Assembly: GCF_025370935.1 (NCBI RefSeq)
Contig: NC_133472.1
Coordinates: forward strand, 11,840,616-11,904,615
Direction: 5' to 3'
Length of the DNA: 64,000 nt
Origin: Choristoneura fumiferana
Taxonomy: Eukaryota; Arthropoda; Insecta; Lepidoptera; Tortricidae
Part shown: piece after piece, positions 54,581 through 64,000 of the stretch
Position numbering within the stretch: position 1 is the first letter of the stretch
Layout of the letters: every line of letters begins with the position of its first letter
The notes under the pieces: generated by a model
What the model was told of the DNA's origin: nothing
What the model saw: only the letters and a program-made list of their open reading frames with translations
The model's database searches: none
Translations under genes and position numbers: made by a program

Positions 54581-54923
54581 TTTTTAGGGTTCCGGAGCTG
54601 TATCACTGAATCGAAAAATCGTCTTCGCAAACCCCATGGTTTTAAAAGACCTATCCAACGATACCCCACACTATAGGGTTGGATGAGAAAAAAAAACACT
54701 CCCACTTTACGTCTATGGGAGGTACCCTAAAAAATTTATTTTTGTTTTTTTTATGTACCATTTTGTCGGCATAGTTTACATATATATGCGTGCAAAATTA
54801 CAGCTTTCTAGCATTGAAATTCCCTGAGCAAAGCCGCAGACAGACATACAGACAGACAGACAGACTTGGCGAAACTATACTTAGAGTTTCGTTTTTGCCA
54901 CTTTGGCTACGGAACCCTAAAAA
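54581..54923 (+). mobile_element. Short GGTTCCG-family (family A) copy
   Basis: Bounded by TTTTTAGGGTTCCG and CGGAACCCTAAAAA. It contains the shared body CCTATCCAACGATACCCCAC, TTTACGTCTATGGGAGGTAC and ATTTTGTCGGCATAGTTTAC, and a GACAGACAGACAGAC run at about 54857-54874. The left third of the 3938-4590 copy is missing. CATGTCGGACATGAC just outside the left end (about 54556-54570) is a decayed form of the family palindrome. Confidence 0.75.
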
Positions 54924-55150
54924 GCAAAGCAGTTTTTGGAATTCAGGGAATTCTATAATTGACTAGCCGATTTTCCCGCGAATGAACCGCGCTGTCAGCC
55001 ATTTTTTTCCGGGCAATGGTTTCAGAAGCAAACAGCAGTTTCAGAAGCAAAGAGGATGAGAATTCAAATTGTTTTTTATTCGAAATACTTGCACAAGTGC
55101 TTACATTTCGGCGATATTTTTAGAAGCTTTTCTTTAGCTTACCGTTTTTG
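54924..55150. other. Unassigned sequence
   Basis: Nothing gene-like seen. Confidence 0.4.
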
Positions 55151-55154
55151 TTTA

Positions 55155-55850
55155 TTTATTGTTTGTTTGGGTCAAATCTTGGAAGCTAAATTTGACCCGA
55201 TTCCAGTGGTCCGATCGACTTTAAATTTGGCATCCTTATGTAAATTTTGTGACGATACAATAATCTGGTAGTGACCTCTTAGTGGTCCTGCCAGGATCGT
55301 CTCTGCAGGAGGGAACTCCTCAATAGTTAATAGTAGGTACCTACCGACTTGAAATTTGGTTTAGATGTGTAGTTTAGATGACAATGCAAGACAGTCAACA
55401 AAAAGTACATTCGGCAAAAAAAGTATGTATTAATAAAAATGATTTTTTTAAACAAAAACTTATTACAAGCATTATAATTATTTATACGTAACTATGTTTG
55501 CTCGGGTGGAATCTTTTAACTCAAATTTGAAGTGGATATCTTCAACCGATTGAGCTGAAATTTTACACGCATGTATTATTCCGATGAAAATACAATATTA
55601 TTATGACATGGGGTTGATCTGATGATAAAGCTAGCGGGTGACCATAGGAACTCTGTGATAAACGACACGACTGCTGCATCGAGTTTGGACTCGTTTGTCG
55701 TCTTGACGAGTACTTTGGTAACCAGGGGCATAAAGTACAGTCAGCAAATAAAAACTTATATTAGGAGAATTTTAAGAAAAACTTTATGAACTTTTTACGG
55801 AACCTTTCATGTACGTGTCCGACTCGCATTTGACCATTTTTTAATATATA
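55155..55850 (+). mobile_element. Repeat related to family B, degenerate
   Basis: GGGTCAAATCTTGGAAGCTA and AATTTGACCC near the left, then GGTCCGATCGACTTTAAATT, a GTGGATATCTTCAACCGATT segment and, at the right, GGAACCTTTCATGTACGTGT followed by CCGACTCGCATTTGACC, the family terminus. 59735-60000 shares the left part (TAGTGGTCGGATTGCACGGT, TGACTTGAAATT). Confidence 0.5.
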
Positions 55851-56300
55851 TTTTAAAGATTAGTATACGCATTGAGCACTCGCAGTTTTTAAATGTTTCT
55901 GTCGTATACACGTAATTAGCTACCGTCTTCGGTGTGGGCTCGGTCGGCACACAATTTCCGTCTCCTTGCACCCCTTAAAGCCCGACACGTCAAGTTCAGT
56001 CACTTGGACATAATTGGGTGACACAGTTTGTAGGTATTATAACTTCCGCATAACTTCTGAACACGATTCGGGGGCTTTCTTGAGCTGAAATAACTATTAT
56101 TGACAGCCAGAGGAGTTTTCGAACAAATCCGTACCTAAATGTGTTTAAACGCTCTAGCATAGTAAGGCTGAAAAGAAGATGCAAACTAATAAGATTTAGA
56201 AGGAGATTGCATCTATATCATCTTCTAAAAGAAGTCTAATGTTAGTGGCTGTTGGAGCCTGCTTGTCTTGCTCAAAGACGAATATTTTGGTTTACGCACT
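55851..56300. other. Unassigned sequence
   Basis: Nothing gene-like seen. Confidence 0.4.
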
Positions 56301-56309
56301 ATAAAACTA

Positions 56310-57000
56310 ACCTAACCAACAAAAAGTAGGAAAACCCCCGAGTTTGTCTTCAAAGTTCAATATCTCAAAAACGGTTAAACTGATTTTGATAAAACATGTC
56401 TAAGAACCATCGCTAGAACACCTGATTTCAAAGAAAAAAACCGCATTCCAATCGGTCCACCTGTTTAAGAGCTCCGACGCCACAGACAGACACACATACA
56501 TAGACACACAGACACACATAGCGGTCAAACTTATAACACCCCTCTTTTTTCGTCGAGGGTTGAATATAATTTTATGCAGCCTGCATTCCGCATATTTAAA
56601 CAGGAACTTTATGAGCATAACAAGTGATAACAGTTAAAACATAACCTAACCAACAAAAAGTTGTAAAACTCCCGACTTTGTCACTTTAAAGTTCAAAGTT
56701 AAAAGGTCAAAAGCTAGTATACCTAGACCAATTTAACTACACGTCTAAAATATTTTTGATATGTTATATTTTCTGAAAACTTATTAATACTCGACTGCTC
56801 GAAGGAGGGTTATGTTTTTGAGTGTTGTATTTATGTCTACTTTTTTTGGTCCTCTCCGCAGCCTAAACATGTATTGTGGAGAATTTTCAACGTAGGTATG
56901 AGGTATCGTTAGACTTGTCATAACTGTCGAAGTGACGTAGGGTATATAGGTACCACAAAATGGCGTCCGCGAAAAATATGTTATTAAATCAAATTAAGTA
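56310..57000 (-). mobile_element. Minus-strand GTCGGGGG / ACCCGACTGCC-related repeat fragments
   Basis: CCTAACCAACAAAAAGTAGG and AAAACCCCCGAGTTTGTC lie at 56314-56350, and ACATAGCGGTCAAACTTATA with ACACCCCTC at 56515-56550. CCTAACCAACAAAAAGTTGT with CCCGACTTTGTCAC lies at 56644-56685. 56790-56990 mirrors 45260-45400 (GGTCCTCTCCGCAGCCTAAA, GGTACCACAAAATGGCGTCC). Confidence 0.6.
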
Positions 57001-57353
57001 ATGTTACGAGTGTTGGTGAAAATCGCCAACCGGCTGCTCTTATTATATTCGCTCAGTCCCCGGGAATGTAGAGTCGTGTACGCATATAATTTGAAAATAG
57101 GAGCATATTATTGAAAAACACCACATACGCAAATTGCATTCACGTTTTAGTATCAATAAACCTAAAACCAGTAATTTACTGGTTAACGGCTTACTCTAGT
57201 CGATTTGGCCGGTTGCATTTCCTACGTACCTACTTACGTGGTGACAAATTGCGAAACCATTTGGGGCTGGTGGACTATTACCGGTCTCCACTAACGCGTA
57301 CTTTAATTATAGCTGTAACGTCACGTTAACTTAAGTGTCAAAGTGAACTGTAC

Positions 57354-57540
57354 CCCTAGTGTAAGTTTACGGTTACAAAATACGCCTCGATCGCGTTCGC
57401 GTTAAAATTTCAATTTATATGGAAACATGAACAGCGCCTCTAGCGGAACGTTTGCGATGTTCGTGTTTCCATATGAATTGATATATTGTTAACGCGAACG
57501 CGATCGAGACGTATTTTGTAACCGAAAACTTACACTAAGG
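57354..57540. mobile_element. Palindromic MITE (CTAGTGTAAGTTT, CGATCGCGTTCGCG)
   Basis: CTAGTGTAAGTTTACGGTTA, CAAAATACGCCTCGATCGCG and TTCGCGTTAAA on the left pair with TTAACGCGAACGCGATCGAG, ACGTATTTTGTAACCGAAAA and CTTACACTAAG on the right. ATATGGAAACA / TGTTTCCATAT continues inward. The loop contains GCGCCTCTAGCGGAACG. Confidence 0.85.
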
Positions 57541-57576
57541 GCACTGATGGAGTAGGTACTTCAAATAAATAAATAT

Positions 57577-58100
57577 TAATATAATATTATAAATGTGAAA
57601 GTTTGTGAAGATGTTCGGAGGTTTGAATGTTAGGATGTTTAGATGTTTGTTACTCAATCACGCAATAACGGCTCAACTGATTTACATGAAACTTGGCGTA
57701 CAGATAGACAAAGATCTGCATTGAGACATGGGGTACTTGATATCCTGGTAATGCGTTCCCGTGGGATAATATTTTAAGTTTAGACCAGAAACGAGGGCGC
57801 AGTCCAAGAAAGGTGACCTTACCATACCCCGGCGCTCAAGATGTCGTGTTAACTTCGTTTGCAATCAATAAATGACATTATGCGAGCGAATGTCGTCCTT
57901 TCAAATTGTTACCGAAAATTATTTTCAAGCTAAACTCTAAATTTATTTTTTGCGTTGCAATGCTAACAAGAATCGTGTAAGTATAAGTAAACGTTTGTCG
58001 TTGTATATTTCAGAAAATTGCACGTGCATAATTTAAAACATTTGAGTTAAAACGGCATTAAGCTATTTTTAATGCCAGCGAAGCCGCGGGTTAAGGCTAG
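57577..58100 (+). mobile_element. Helitron-like element, longer copy
   Basis: The 5' side TAATATTATAAATGTGAAAG and the 3' terminus GCCGCGGGTTAAGGCTAG (CTAG at 58097-58100, host T next) frame about 520 bp. Internal words match the family (CAATAACGGCTCAACTGATT, GAAACTTGGCGTACAGATAG, CGTTCCCGTGGGATAATA). 57790-58060 is different from the short copies and may be an insertion. The 3' hairpin is imperfect. Confidence 0.7.
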
Positions 58101-58742
58101 TACAATATCAAATTAAGTTTCTAAGTTGTATATAAATTAGACCTATAGTTTCCTTACGTGATATTTGGTGCTAAACATTAAACAATTAAACTATAATGAA
58201 CCTAACATTGGTAATACAAGTAAAAATAACTATTCAAGTGCCTATAAACCTATAAACAACCAAGACCTATAAACATGTATGATAAAACAAAGTATGATAG
58301 ACCTAGATAAACAATTGTGAGATTTATGCATTGTTCATGTAATTTAAGTTATAATTAAAAAAATAAGGTATTGTTTTACGAAATTGATATAAATAAATTT
58401 GGTTTCAATTTATAGGTGCCTATCGTAAGTGGGAGTGTGTGCGGTTCGTTCGTGTACATTGTTAAGCTCGGAACGTGATCAAACTTAGTAGGCGATACTC
58501 CGGCGCTCCGCTAACAAAATGTTATCGTTGAGAACGAAGTGAAACTGATTTCATTGAATTAAAACTCATCGCAATTAAAACTTTGTTGGTACTTGTTTTT
58601 ATTTCAGTTTTGCTGCACTTTAAATTGAGAAAAGTTGGTAACGATCAAATTAAAATATAATTTGGTTCGAAACTGCGAGGTGGAGTGCTACAGGGAGAAC
58701 AAGAAATGTAAATCACGTGGCTCCGTGAAGTGGTCTTGCAAT
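58101..58742. other. Unassigned AT-rich sequence
   Basis: No gene or clear repeat seen. Confidence 0.4.
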
Positions 58743-58744
58743 CG

Positions 58745-59000
58745 CTCATGCCTAAAATACCGCGTTCCCAGAATACTACATTTTACAAAATACTAAATTA
58801 CCTGTTTACCACATTTCTAGCTTACCAGATTCATTGTTGCACCATACCTATTACAAAATCGAAGATTACTCAAGGAAGTAATTTTTTTGGTGGAATGACT
58901 TATTTTGGACATCTGGTACAATGGGAATGTAATAATAGGTAATGTAGGTATTTTGTAAAATGTGGTATTTTGGGAATGTGGTATTACGGCACGAGCGCTA
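58745..59000. mobile_element. Foldback element with TTCCCAAAATACC phrase arms
   Basis: The left arm GCTCATGCCTAAAATACCGC, GTTCCCAGAATACTACATTT and TACAAAATACTAAATTACC pairs with the right arm GGTAATGTAGGTATTTTGTA, AAATGTGGTATTTTGGGAAT and GTGGTATTACGGCACGAGC. Each arm is made of repeats of the words TTCCCA, AATACCACA and TTTTACAAAATACC. The centre is AT-rich with no ORF of note. No target duplication was resolved. Confidence 0.7.
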
Positions 59001-60065
59001 GCAATACGTGGTTTTTGAAATCCCATAGCCATCTGTGAGTTGCAGCAAATCACGCCTAATTATTTTTCTGAACTCTGATAATGAACCTGCATTTTCTCGA
59101 ATATTGTAGTTGTCGATGGACGGCGATAATTTGAGTGCCATCATGTGAATAATATTTATTAGTTAACATATTTTATTTACTACGTATATGTTTGTAGGCG
59201 TTTTGCATGAAACAGGGTTAACTTAGTGTGAAAGCATTTGTCTGAAAGAGTTTAAAACACTTTTTAAGTTTAAAACCCCCGACAGATATTTACAACTATT
59301 CATTAGCGCTAGTACCTAAGTAGGTGTGTATATCATTCCTACTAGTATGAAATGTACTTACCTAGTTCGTAATGAGAAAATGTACCTACTCGTTCTTTTG
59401 TATACTTGAGTAGATAAATATCTACCTCACAAAAAGTACAAATTAACAGTTGAATTTTACTTAGAATGTGTTAATTTGGGTTCAAGCCAGTTAATTGCTA
59501 TCGTTGTCTCTCGCAGCGTTTACAAATCCTTACTTAACATACCGTGAAGTATTAACATAACAATTTCGGTACATTCACCTAATTAACTGACGTAAGGAGA
59601 TCCTTGAAAATTAACGTTTCGTGAACTAATTAACTGTAGGAGCGCTTAGCTCTTGAACGAAAAACAATTATAAGTCTCGAGCTTCTCCCAAACGACCCAC
59701 AATCTTTATTTATCAAGCTTTACGAGCGCATGCATGTTCGGGTTTAGTCTTGAAAATGAACTTTGACCTACTTGTAGTGGTCGGATTGCACGGTTGACTT
59801 GAAATTGGGCATACTCGAGAATATTTTTTTTAAATTTCATTTTATTACCTTGCCTGCGCAGATGATATATGATAATTGTAACTTCTATTCTAGCATTAAC
59901 AAGCTATTCTCAAGACAGTCTCTAACTAAGCTGAGCCGCGCACGGACGGACGGACGAACGTGGCGAAATTGTAAGGGTTCCTTGTAGGCTTACAGAGTTC
60001 TGAAAACCTTGGGTATCAAAACTAACGATTATCTAAGTATGAAATTTGACAAGAAGTAAAACTTA
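59001..60065. other. Unassigned sequence; weak repeat at 59735-60000
   Basis: No gene. 59735-60000 resembles the left part of 55155-55850 and has a GGACGGACGGACGAACG run near 59945 before TAAGGGTTCC, suggesting a decayed GGTTCC-type repeat. Confidence 0.4.
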
Positions 60066-60242
60066 CAATTAGGTAATATTATAACTGCGGAAGTAACTAG
60101 GTAGGAACTCAGTCTGTCTGACTGTTACCTCCTCACGTCGTTGAACAAATTTATATGAAATTTGGTATGGAGACAGTTTGTGACCCTTTGGCATAAGATA
60201 ATTTTTATCCCGTAGAATTGCGTAGTTGCCGCGGGTTGGTAG
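60066..60242 (+). mobile_element. Degenerate Helitron-like copy
   Basis: TAATATTATAACTGCGGAAG, CAGTCTGTCTGACTGTTACC, TATGAAATTTGGTATGGAGA, ATTTTTATCCCGTAG and GCCGCGGGT occur in family order. The terminal CTAG is lost. Confidence 0.6.
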
Positions 60243-60382
60243 GTAATTAGTTGGTAGATAAATGGTAGGTTTTTTTCTCAGATGAGAGTCCCGGACAACC
60301 TTTGGTTTGTAATAAAACTAAATGTTTCTGTCTTGTTTTTTCAGTAATTATTTCTGAAAAAAGTTGCCATAAATACATACAA
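60243..60382. other. Unassigned sequence
   Basis: Nothing gene-like seen. Confidence 0.4.
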
Positions 60383-60580
60383 CAAAGAAAGAAAGAAATA
60401 AAGAAAATATTTTATTGCCAACCGTACAAACAATACAAGACAACAATATAAACAATACAAGATAGTAGTCTGTCCTGCGGCAAACGGAGCAAACTCAGCT
60501 AATGCTGCGCTTACGCGGAAGCTGCCAGCGCTGGAAGCTTCTCAACGGCACTTGCAAACAAAGTAACGCTACCTAGATCA
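60383..60580 (-). mobile_element. LINE-type 3' end with (TTTC)n tail, minus strand
   Basis: A GAAAGAAAGAAATAAAGAAA run, TTTTATTGCCAACCGTACAA, ACAATACAAGACAACAATAT and then GC-richer sequence (CTGTCCTGCGGCAAACGGAG, GAAGCTGCCAGCGCTGGAAG). On the minus strand this is a 3' untranslated end with a TTTC microsatellite tail, typical of 5'-truncated insect LINEs. Confidence 0.6.
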
Positions 60581-62745
60581 GTACAAATTCATCCCAAACA
60601 AAAACCAACCAACTTCGTGAACTTAGTTTAAACTCTGTTATCGGTTCATATTATGTGCATGAATATGTCCAGAATTGAGTTATAAAGGGACCGCATTTTG
60701 GGTCGCGTGATGTAATTTTCAAACCGGAGAAACTTCCGAAGTAGAGAGAGTATTGAGCGTATCAAAAGAAGTGAAAAACATTTTTCGTTTTACTATCGAA
60801 CCAACTGAATCGTGATCCACGATGGAACCTTTTCACAGACAAAATCTTAGTGACATCGCGTTTCTTGACAAGGGAATTCGTTACATTTTGATATACCTAC
60901 TTACTGCAAGAAAGAACGGTTTACGGTGTGACGGGATCAAATTATTTTATAGCAACGTGGTGCAAGCTTCTTGCTTCACGCCTCTTTTCATTTCAGTTAC
61001 AGTTTGTTTGTAAAGGAAAACAAAATAAAACTTTTCTCTCTAAAAGTCTTTAAAGCTGCAAATAATCCAGGATCAACTTTAATCCAGGTATGAGGTTACT
61101 AAAGCATATTTGCTCCAGTATTATTAGTGAATTTGTAATGATATTGGTCTGGCTAGAAAGATTCTGACATATCGACAAAGCGATTCCTTTTGTTAGAAAT
61201 AAAAAAATACGCTCTTGGTACTTTGCTGGAAATCCCGGGGCGAAATATAGGGAAAAGCGAAATCTTTATTTGATCCCTAGGTACGATGTCCGTCTACAAG
61301 TCACCACTATCAAAGGTAATCAGTGATCTTTTTGAAAGTGTATATTTATATTAAAATCAAAACCTACTATTGGGTACTTCCCGTTGATATAGAATTAGGA
61401 CAGCAAAAGTTATGGAAGCAACCCTTAAATCGATGATTTCTGTTTCTAATCAGAATAAACATCGTCATTTCATTGCTTTAAATCTTAATACGAGTCCGAC
61501 TCGCACTTGGCCAGCTCTCCCAATATGCATCTGAAACTGCAAGCACTGATCATTCTGTTGGTTAAGCAACGGTTTTGTTGTTTCAGAAGTTAGTTTCATG
61601 ATATAAAATTACCGCGGCTCGTCGCTTGTGCTCAGTGCGCGACATCCTTATACTTACCTAATCTGCAAGTTTGTTTGTTATATAATCATGAATATTCACA
61701 TTTGTTAAATGTTGCATGGAGGAAGGCATGTATTTTATTGGCGTACTTTACGATGCTTCAATATGTAAATTTTGTAATAAGATAAGAACGCTTTACTGGC
61801 AAGCTTAAAAGTAATGCACGAGAAACATGATAAAACAATAATTGCTTACGAAATGACTCATAAAATCTTAATTGTTATGGTACCATGCCTTGTAGCGACT
61901 TTCTGTCGTAGCTTATTTTAATTTTACTACCAACCATGTACCTAAATTTAAATAAGTGTAACAGTATTTGCATGTTTAAGGAGCTAAAATATAATTTTGT
62001 TAGAATACCTTTTTCTAAAACTCAAATGTTCAAAGTTACATTTTAATTATAAGTTCAACGCTATTGTATCATTTTGCACTTATTTCCAATGCATCTACCA
62101 TACCTATATTGATGGAGTTTTAAGATTATGGTTCGTTAGTAACATTCGTATTTTTAACAGACGTTGCATGTACGAGCTTATCTAAAGACTGATAATTTTT
62201 TTCCCATCTTAAATTATTTTCAAGCAAGATGTTAAGTATTGATAATTGTCAAAGCAAAAATTACATAAAATACATAAACGTTTGTTTATGAAAACAAATT
62301 CCTTTCACAGTTGTGTGAAAATAGTTTGCATTCCTCTAGCATTCCTTTATCGTCACAATACACGTAGGTGTCCCAGGCCTGTGGTAAATTAAGTTGGCAT
62401 GGCAGTTGGGACGTCCAACCCAAGATATAAAATAAACGCAAAACGTTACCCAACCTAAGGTCAGGTCAGTACGTACAAGTAAGCACGCGCCGGGGCCCAA
62501 GGGACCGGCCAGTGAAAGGAAGCTACCCAAACCTCACGTGCCCGTTTGAAATTGGGAAATTCATACAAAATTGCCCAAGAAAGAAATTGTATACATCGGT
62601 TATCGCGCAATTTTTCTATAAATCACACACAAATAAAATTTTCTTTTCATTTATCGATGAAGTTGTACCCGTACCTAATCATTTCATTATCCTTGACGGT
62701 GGCACGTCTATAATGGCCTGAATTGCTATATCTGCTGTTAGTTAT
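60581..62745. other. Unassigned stretch with a GC-richer patch at 62470-62530
   Basis: A short CGAGTCCGACTCGCACTTGG at about 61492-61511 is the terminal word of family B. 62470-62530 contains GCACGCGCCGGGGCCCAAGG and a 64-codon minus-strand frame with no recognised motif. No gene supported. Confidence 0.4.
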
Positions 62746-62750
62746 ATTGA

Positions 62751-62884
62751 ACAGTGGAGTTCATAAACTGGTGAGCAATAATTTGATCAAAAACATCTGA
62801 ACACGACTCTATTATCAACGGCGTAGAAGCGTGTTTAGATATTTTTGATCAAATTTTTGCTCACAAGTTTACGAACTCGACTGT
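62751..62884. mobile_element. Palindromic MITE (ACAGT...GAGTTCATAAACT)
   Basis: ACAGTGGAGTTCATAAACTG, TGAGCAATAATTTGATCAAA and AACATCTGAACACG on the left are mirrored by CGTGTTTAGATATTTTTGAT, CAAATTTTTGCTCACAAGTT and TACGAACTCGACTGT on the right, with a loop of about 28 bases. Confidence 0.8.
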
Positions 62885-64000
62885 ACCTACTAAGGATTAT
62901 TTAGGTGGTTGATGGTAAAGTGTTGTAATAGCATACTTTTTATTAACTTTTAGCCTTTTTTGATTTGCTCAATCTCAACATGACATTATGCCCTCTTATT
63001 TGCAGTCGGTTAAAGATTATTGTAACATCCAGTAGAAACAGTAAGACGCAGTTTATTAACGTAAACAAACTAATCAAAAACAATCCACATATCAGATTAC
63101 TGCAATTTCAACTATGCACTACCACACTACTGCCTACAGTACGAAACACTAACCACTTTCTATCAACTAACATTCATGCCATTTAATTAGTTGTAACTGA
63201 TAAGATTGTAAATAAATAATACAGGACGATATAAAATAATGTTTTTTTTTACTACCATAAAAGATGCTAAATATCCATTAGCCAGGCACCATAATCATAT
63301 TTTATAGTCTCTTTCTTTGCCTTTCGTTCTGTTACATACTGTAAATACGTATGTCTAAGATATATGTTTATGCTTCAGTAAAGACTGACATTTAATCGTC
63401 GTCGCGTTGACACTAATCTAAAAGTACAGGTGCGACCTATTCTTGCCTATATTGTGATCCAGTTGAAAATGGAAAATTCAGTTGGCAATGCTTGAAACGA
63501 GTCCTCTCTAATATGCGGTTTATAATTTTATCACACGATTTACTTGACGTTATATTAAGCACAATACCAGTTGAAAACAGAAGATGGAGTCGGGAACTTT
63601 ATATAGCCTTAATCTAAAAATATTTTTTTGTTCTTAGTTTTAAACATAAATCCTAGATACTACATAGAGACTAAATATCAAATCAAATCGATTCAAATCG
63701 ATTTAAGGATACACAAAATATTAATAAGAATGTAAAACTCGTCAACAATTCCAAATCGACGATTCTAATGATTTTACAAAAATAAAATATTGTTTCTTCA
63801 TTATGTGCTTTCTGTTTTTCATTTAGGTACTCCAACAAAGAAACATTAGACAACAGAGAAGTCAGAGACATAATATTTGTATAAAACAAGATACAAGGGA
63901 AGGAAGGGATCCTTGAGGCTCTCTCATTTTGACCACAGATCCCGCCAAAAACGTTCCGAAAATAGCTACCTTTTGGTTTCTTTGCATAATGAAATGAGTT
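62885..64000. other. Unassigned AT-rich sequence to the window end
   Basis: No gene or clear repeat seen. Confidence 0.4.

Overview
This is an AT-rich, gene-poor stretch of an insect nuclear genome, almost certainly a moth or butterfly (Lepidoptera). The evidence is the repeat content: two tRNA-derived SINE families, short Helitron-like elements (start near TCCATACTAATATTATAAATG, end GCGGGCAAAAGCTAG), dispersed repeats with lepidopteran-style ends (ACCCGACTGCC..., AACCGACTTCAAAAAAGG..., GGTTCCGTAGCC...), and the frequent TAGGTACCTAC string. These families were recognised from general knowledge; no database was searched. No convincing host protein-coding gene, true tRNA, rRNA or CRISPR array was found, so the window is either intergenic or inside long introns.

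Layout. 1-5 kb: a TTAA-flanked MITE, old SINE copies, a degenerate TIR element, a 372-bp TIR element and a GGTTCCG-type repeat. 5.4-8.8 kb: a hAT-like element with a nested MITE, then a 1.8-kb foldback whose arms are short tandem phrases plus ~120-bp units around a GC-rich hairpin core, then an opposite-facing GGTTCCG element. 9-24 kb: mostly unassigned DNA, with two copies of a LINE/SINE 3' end, a 1.1-kb TIR element with ~120-bp arms, and AACCGACTTC-family repeats. 25-28 kb: a second foldback with phrase-repeat arms and a perfect 9-bp target duplication, a transposase fragment, and a palindromic MITE. 30-36 kb: a MITE abutting a Helitron 5' end, a LINE reverse-transcriptase fossil, a 1.35-kb TIR transposon carrying a SINE, and Helitron-related tandem units. 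37.3 kb: the only promoter-like segment noticed (TATA box, ATG-free leader with a hairpin, consensus splice donor). 41-47 kb: nested ACCCGACTGCC repeats, SINEs and a small MITE. 47-54 kb: a foldback, a protein-like ORF, a dead mariner with TA target duplications and TIRs, and a tandem Helitron pair next to a TA-flanked MITE. 54-64 kb: more repeat fragments, a palindromic MITE, a Helitron-like copy, a third phrase-repeat foldback and a palindromic MITE near 62.8 kb.

The genes do not work together as a system; the window is a record of transposition. The most interesting signal is a set of foldback elements whose arms are built from short degenerate phrases (CTTTATCACGAAAA; AATTCCGATTTT; TTCCCAAAATACC). 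One has a 9-bp target duplication, as in Drosophila Foldback elements, and two share the 10-mer GCGAAGCGGA in a GC-rich hairpin core.
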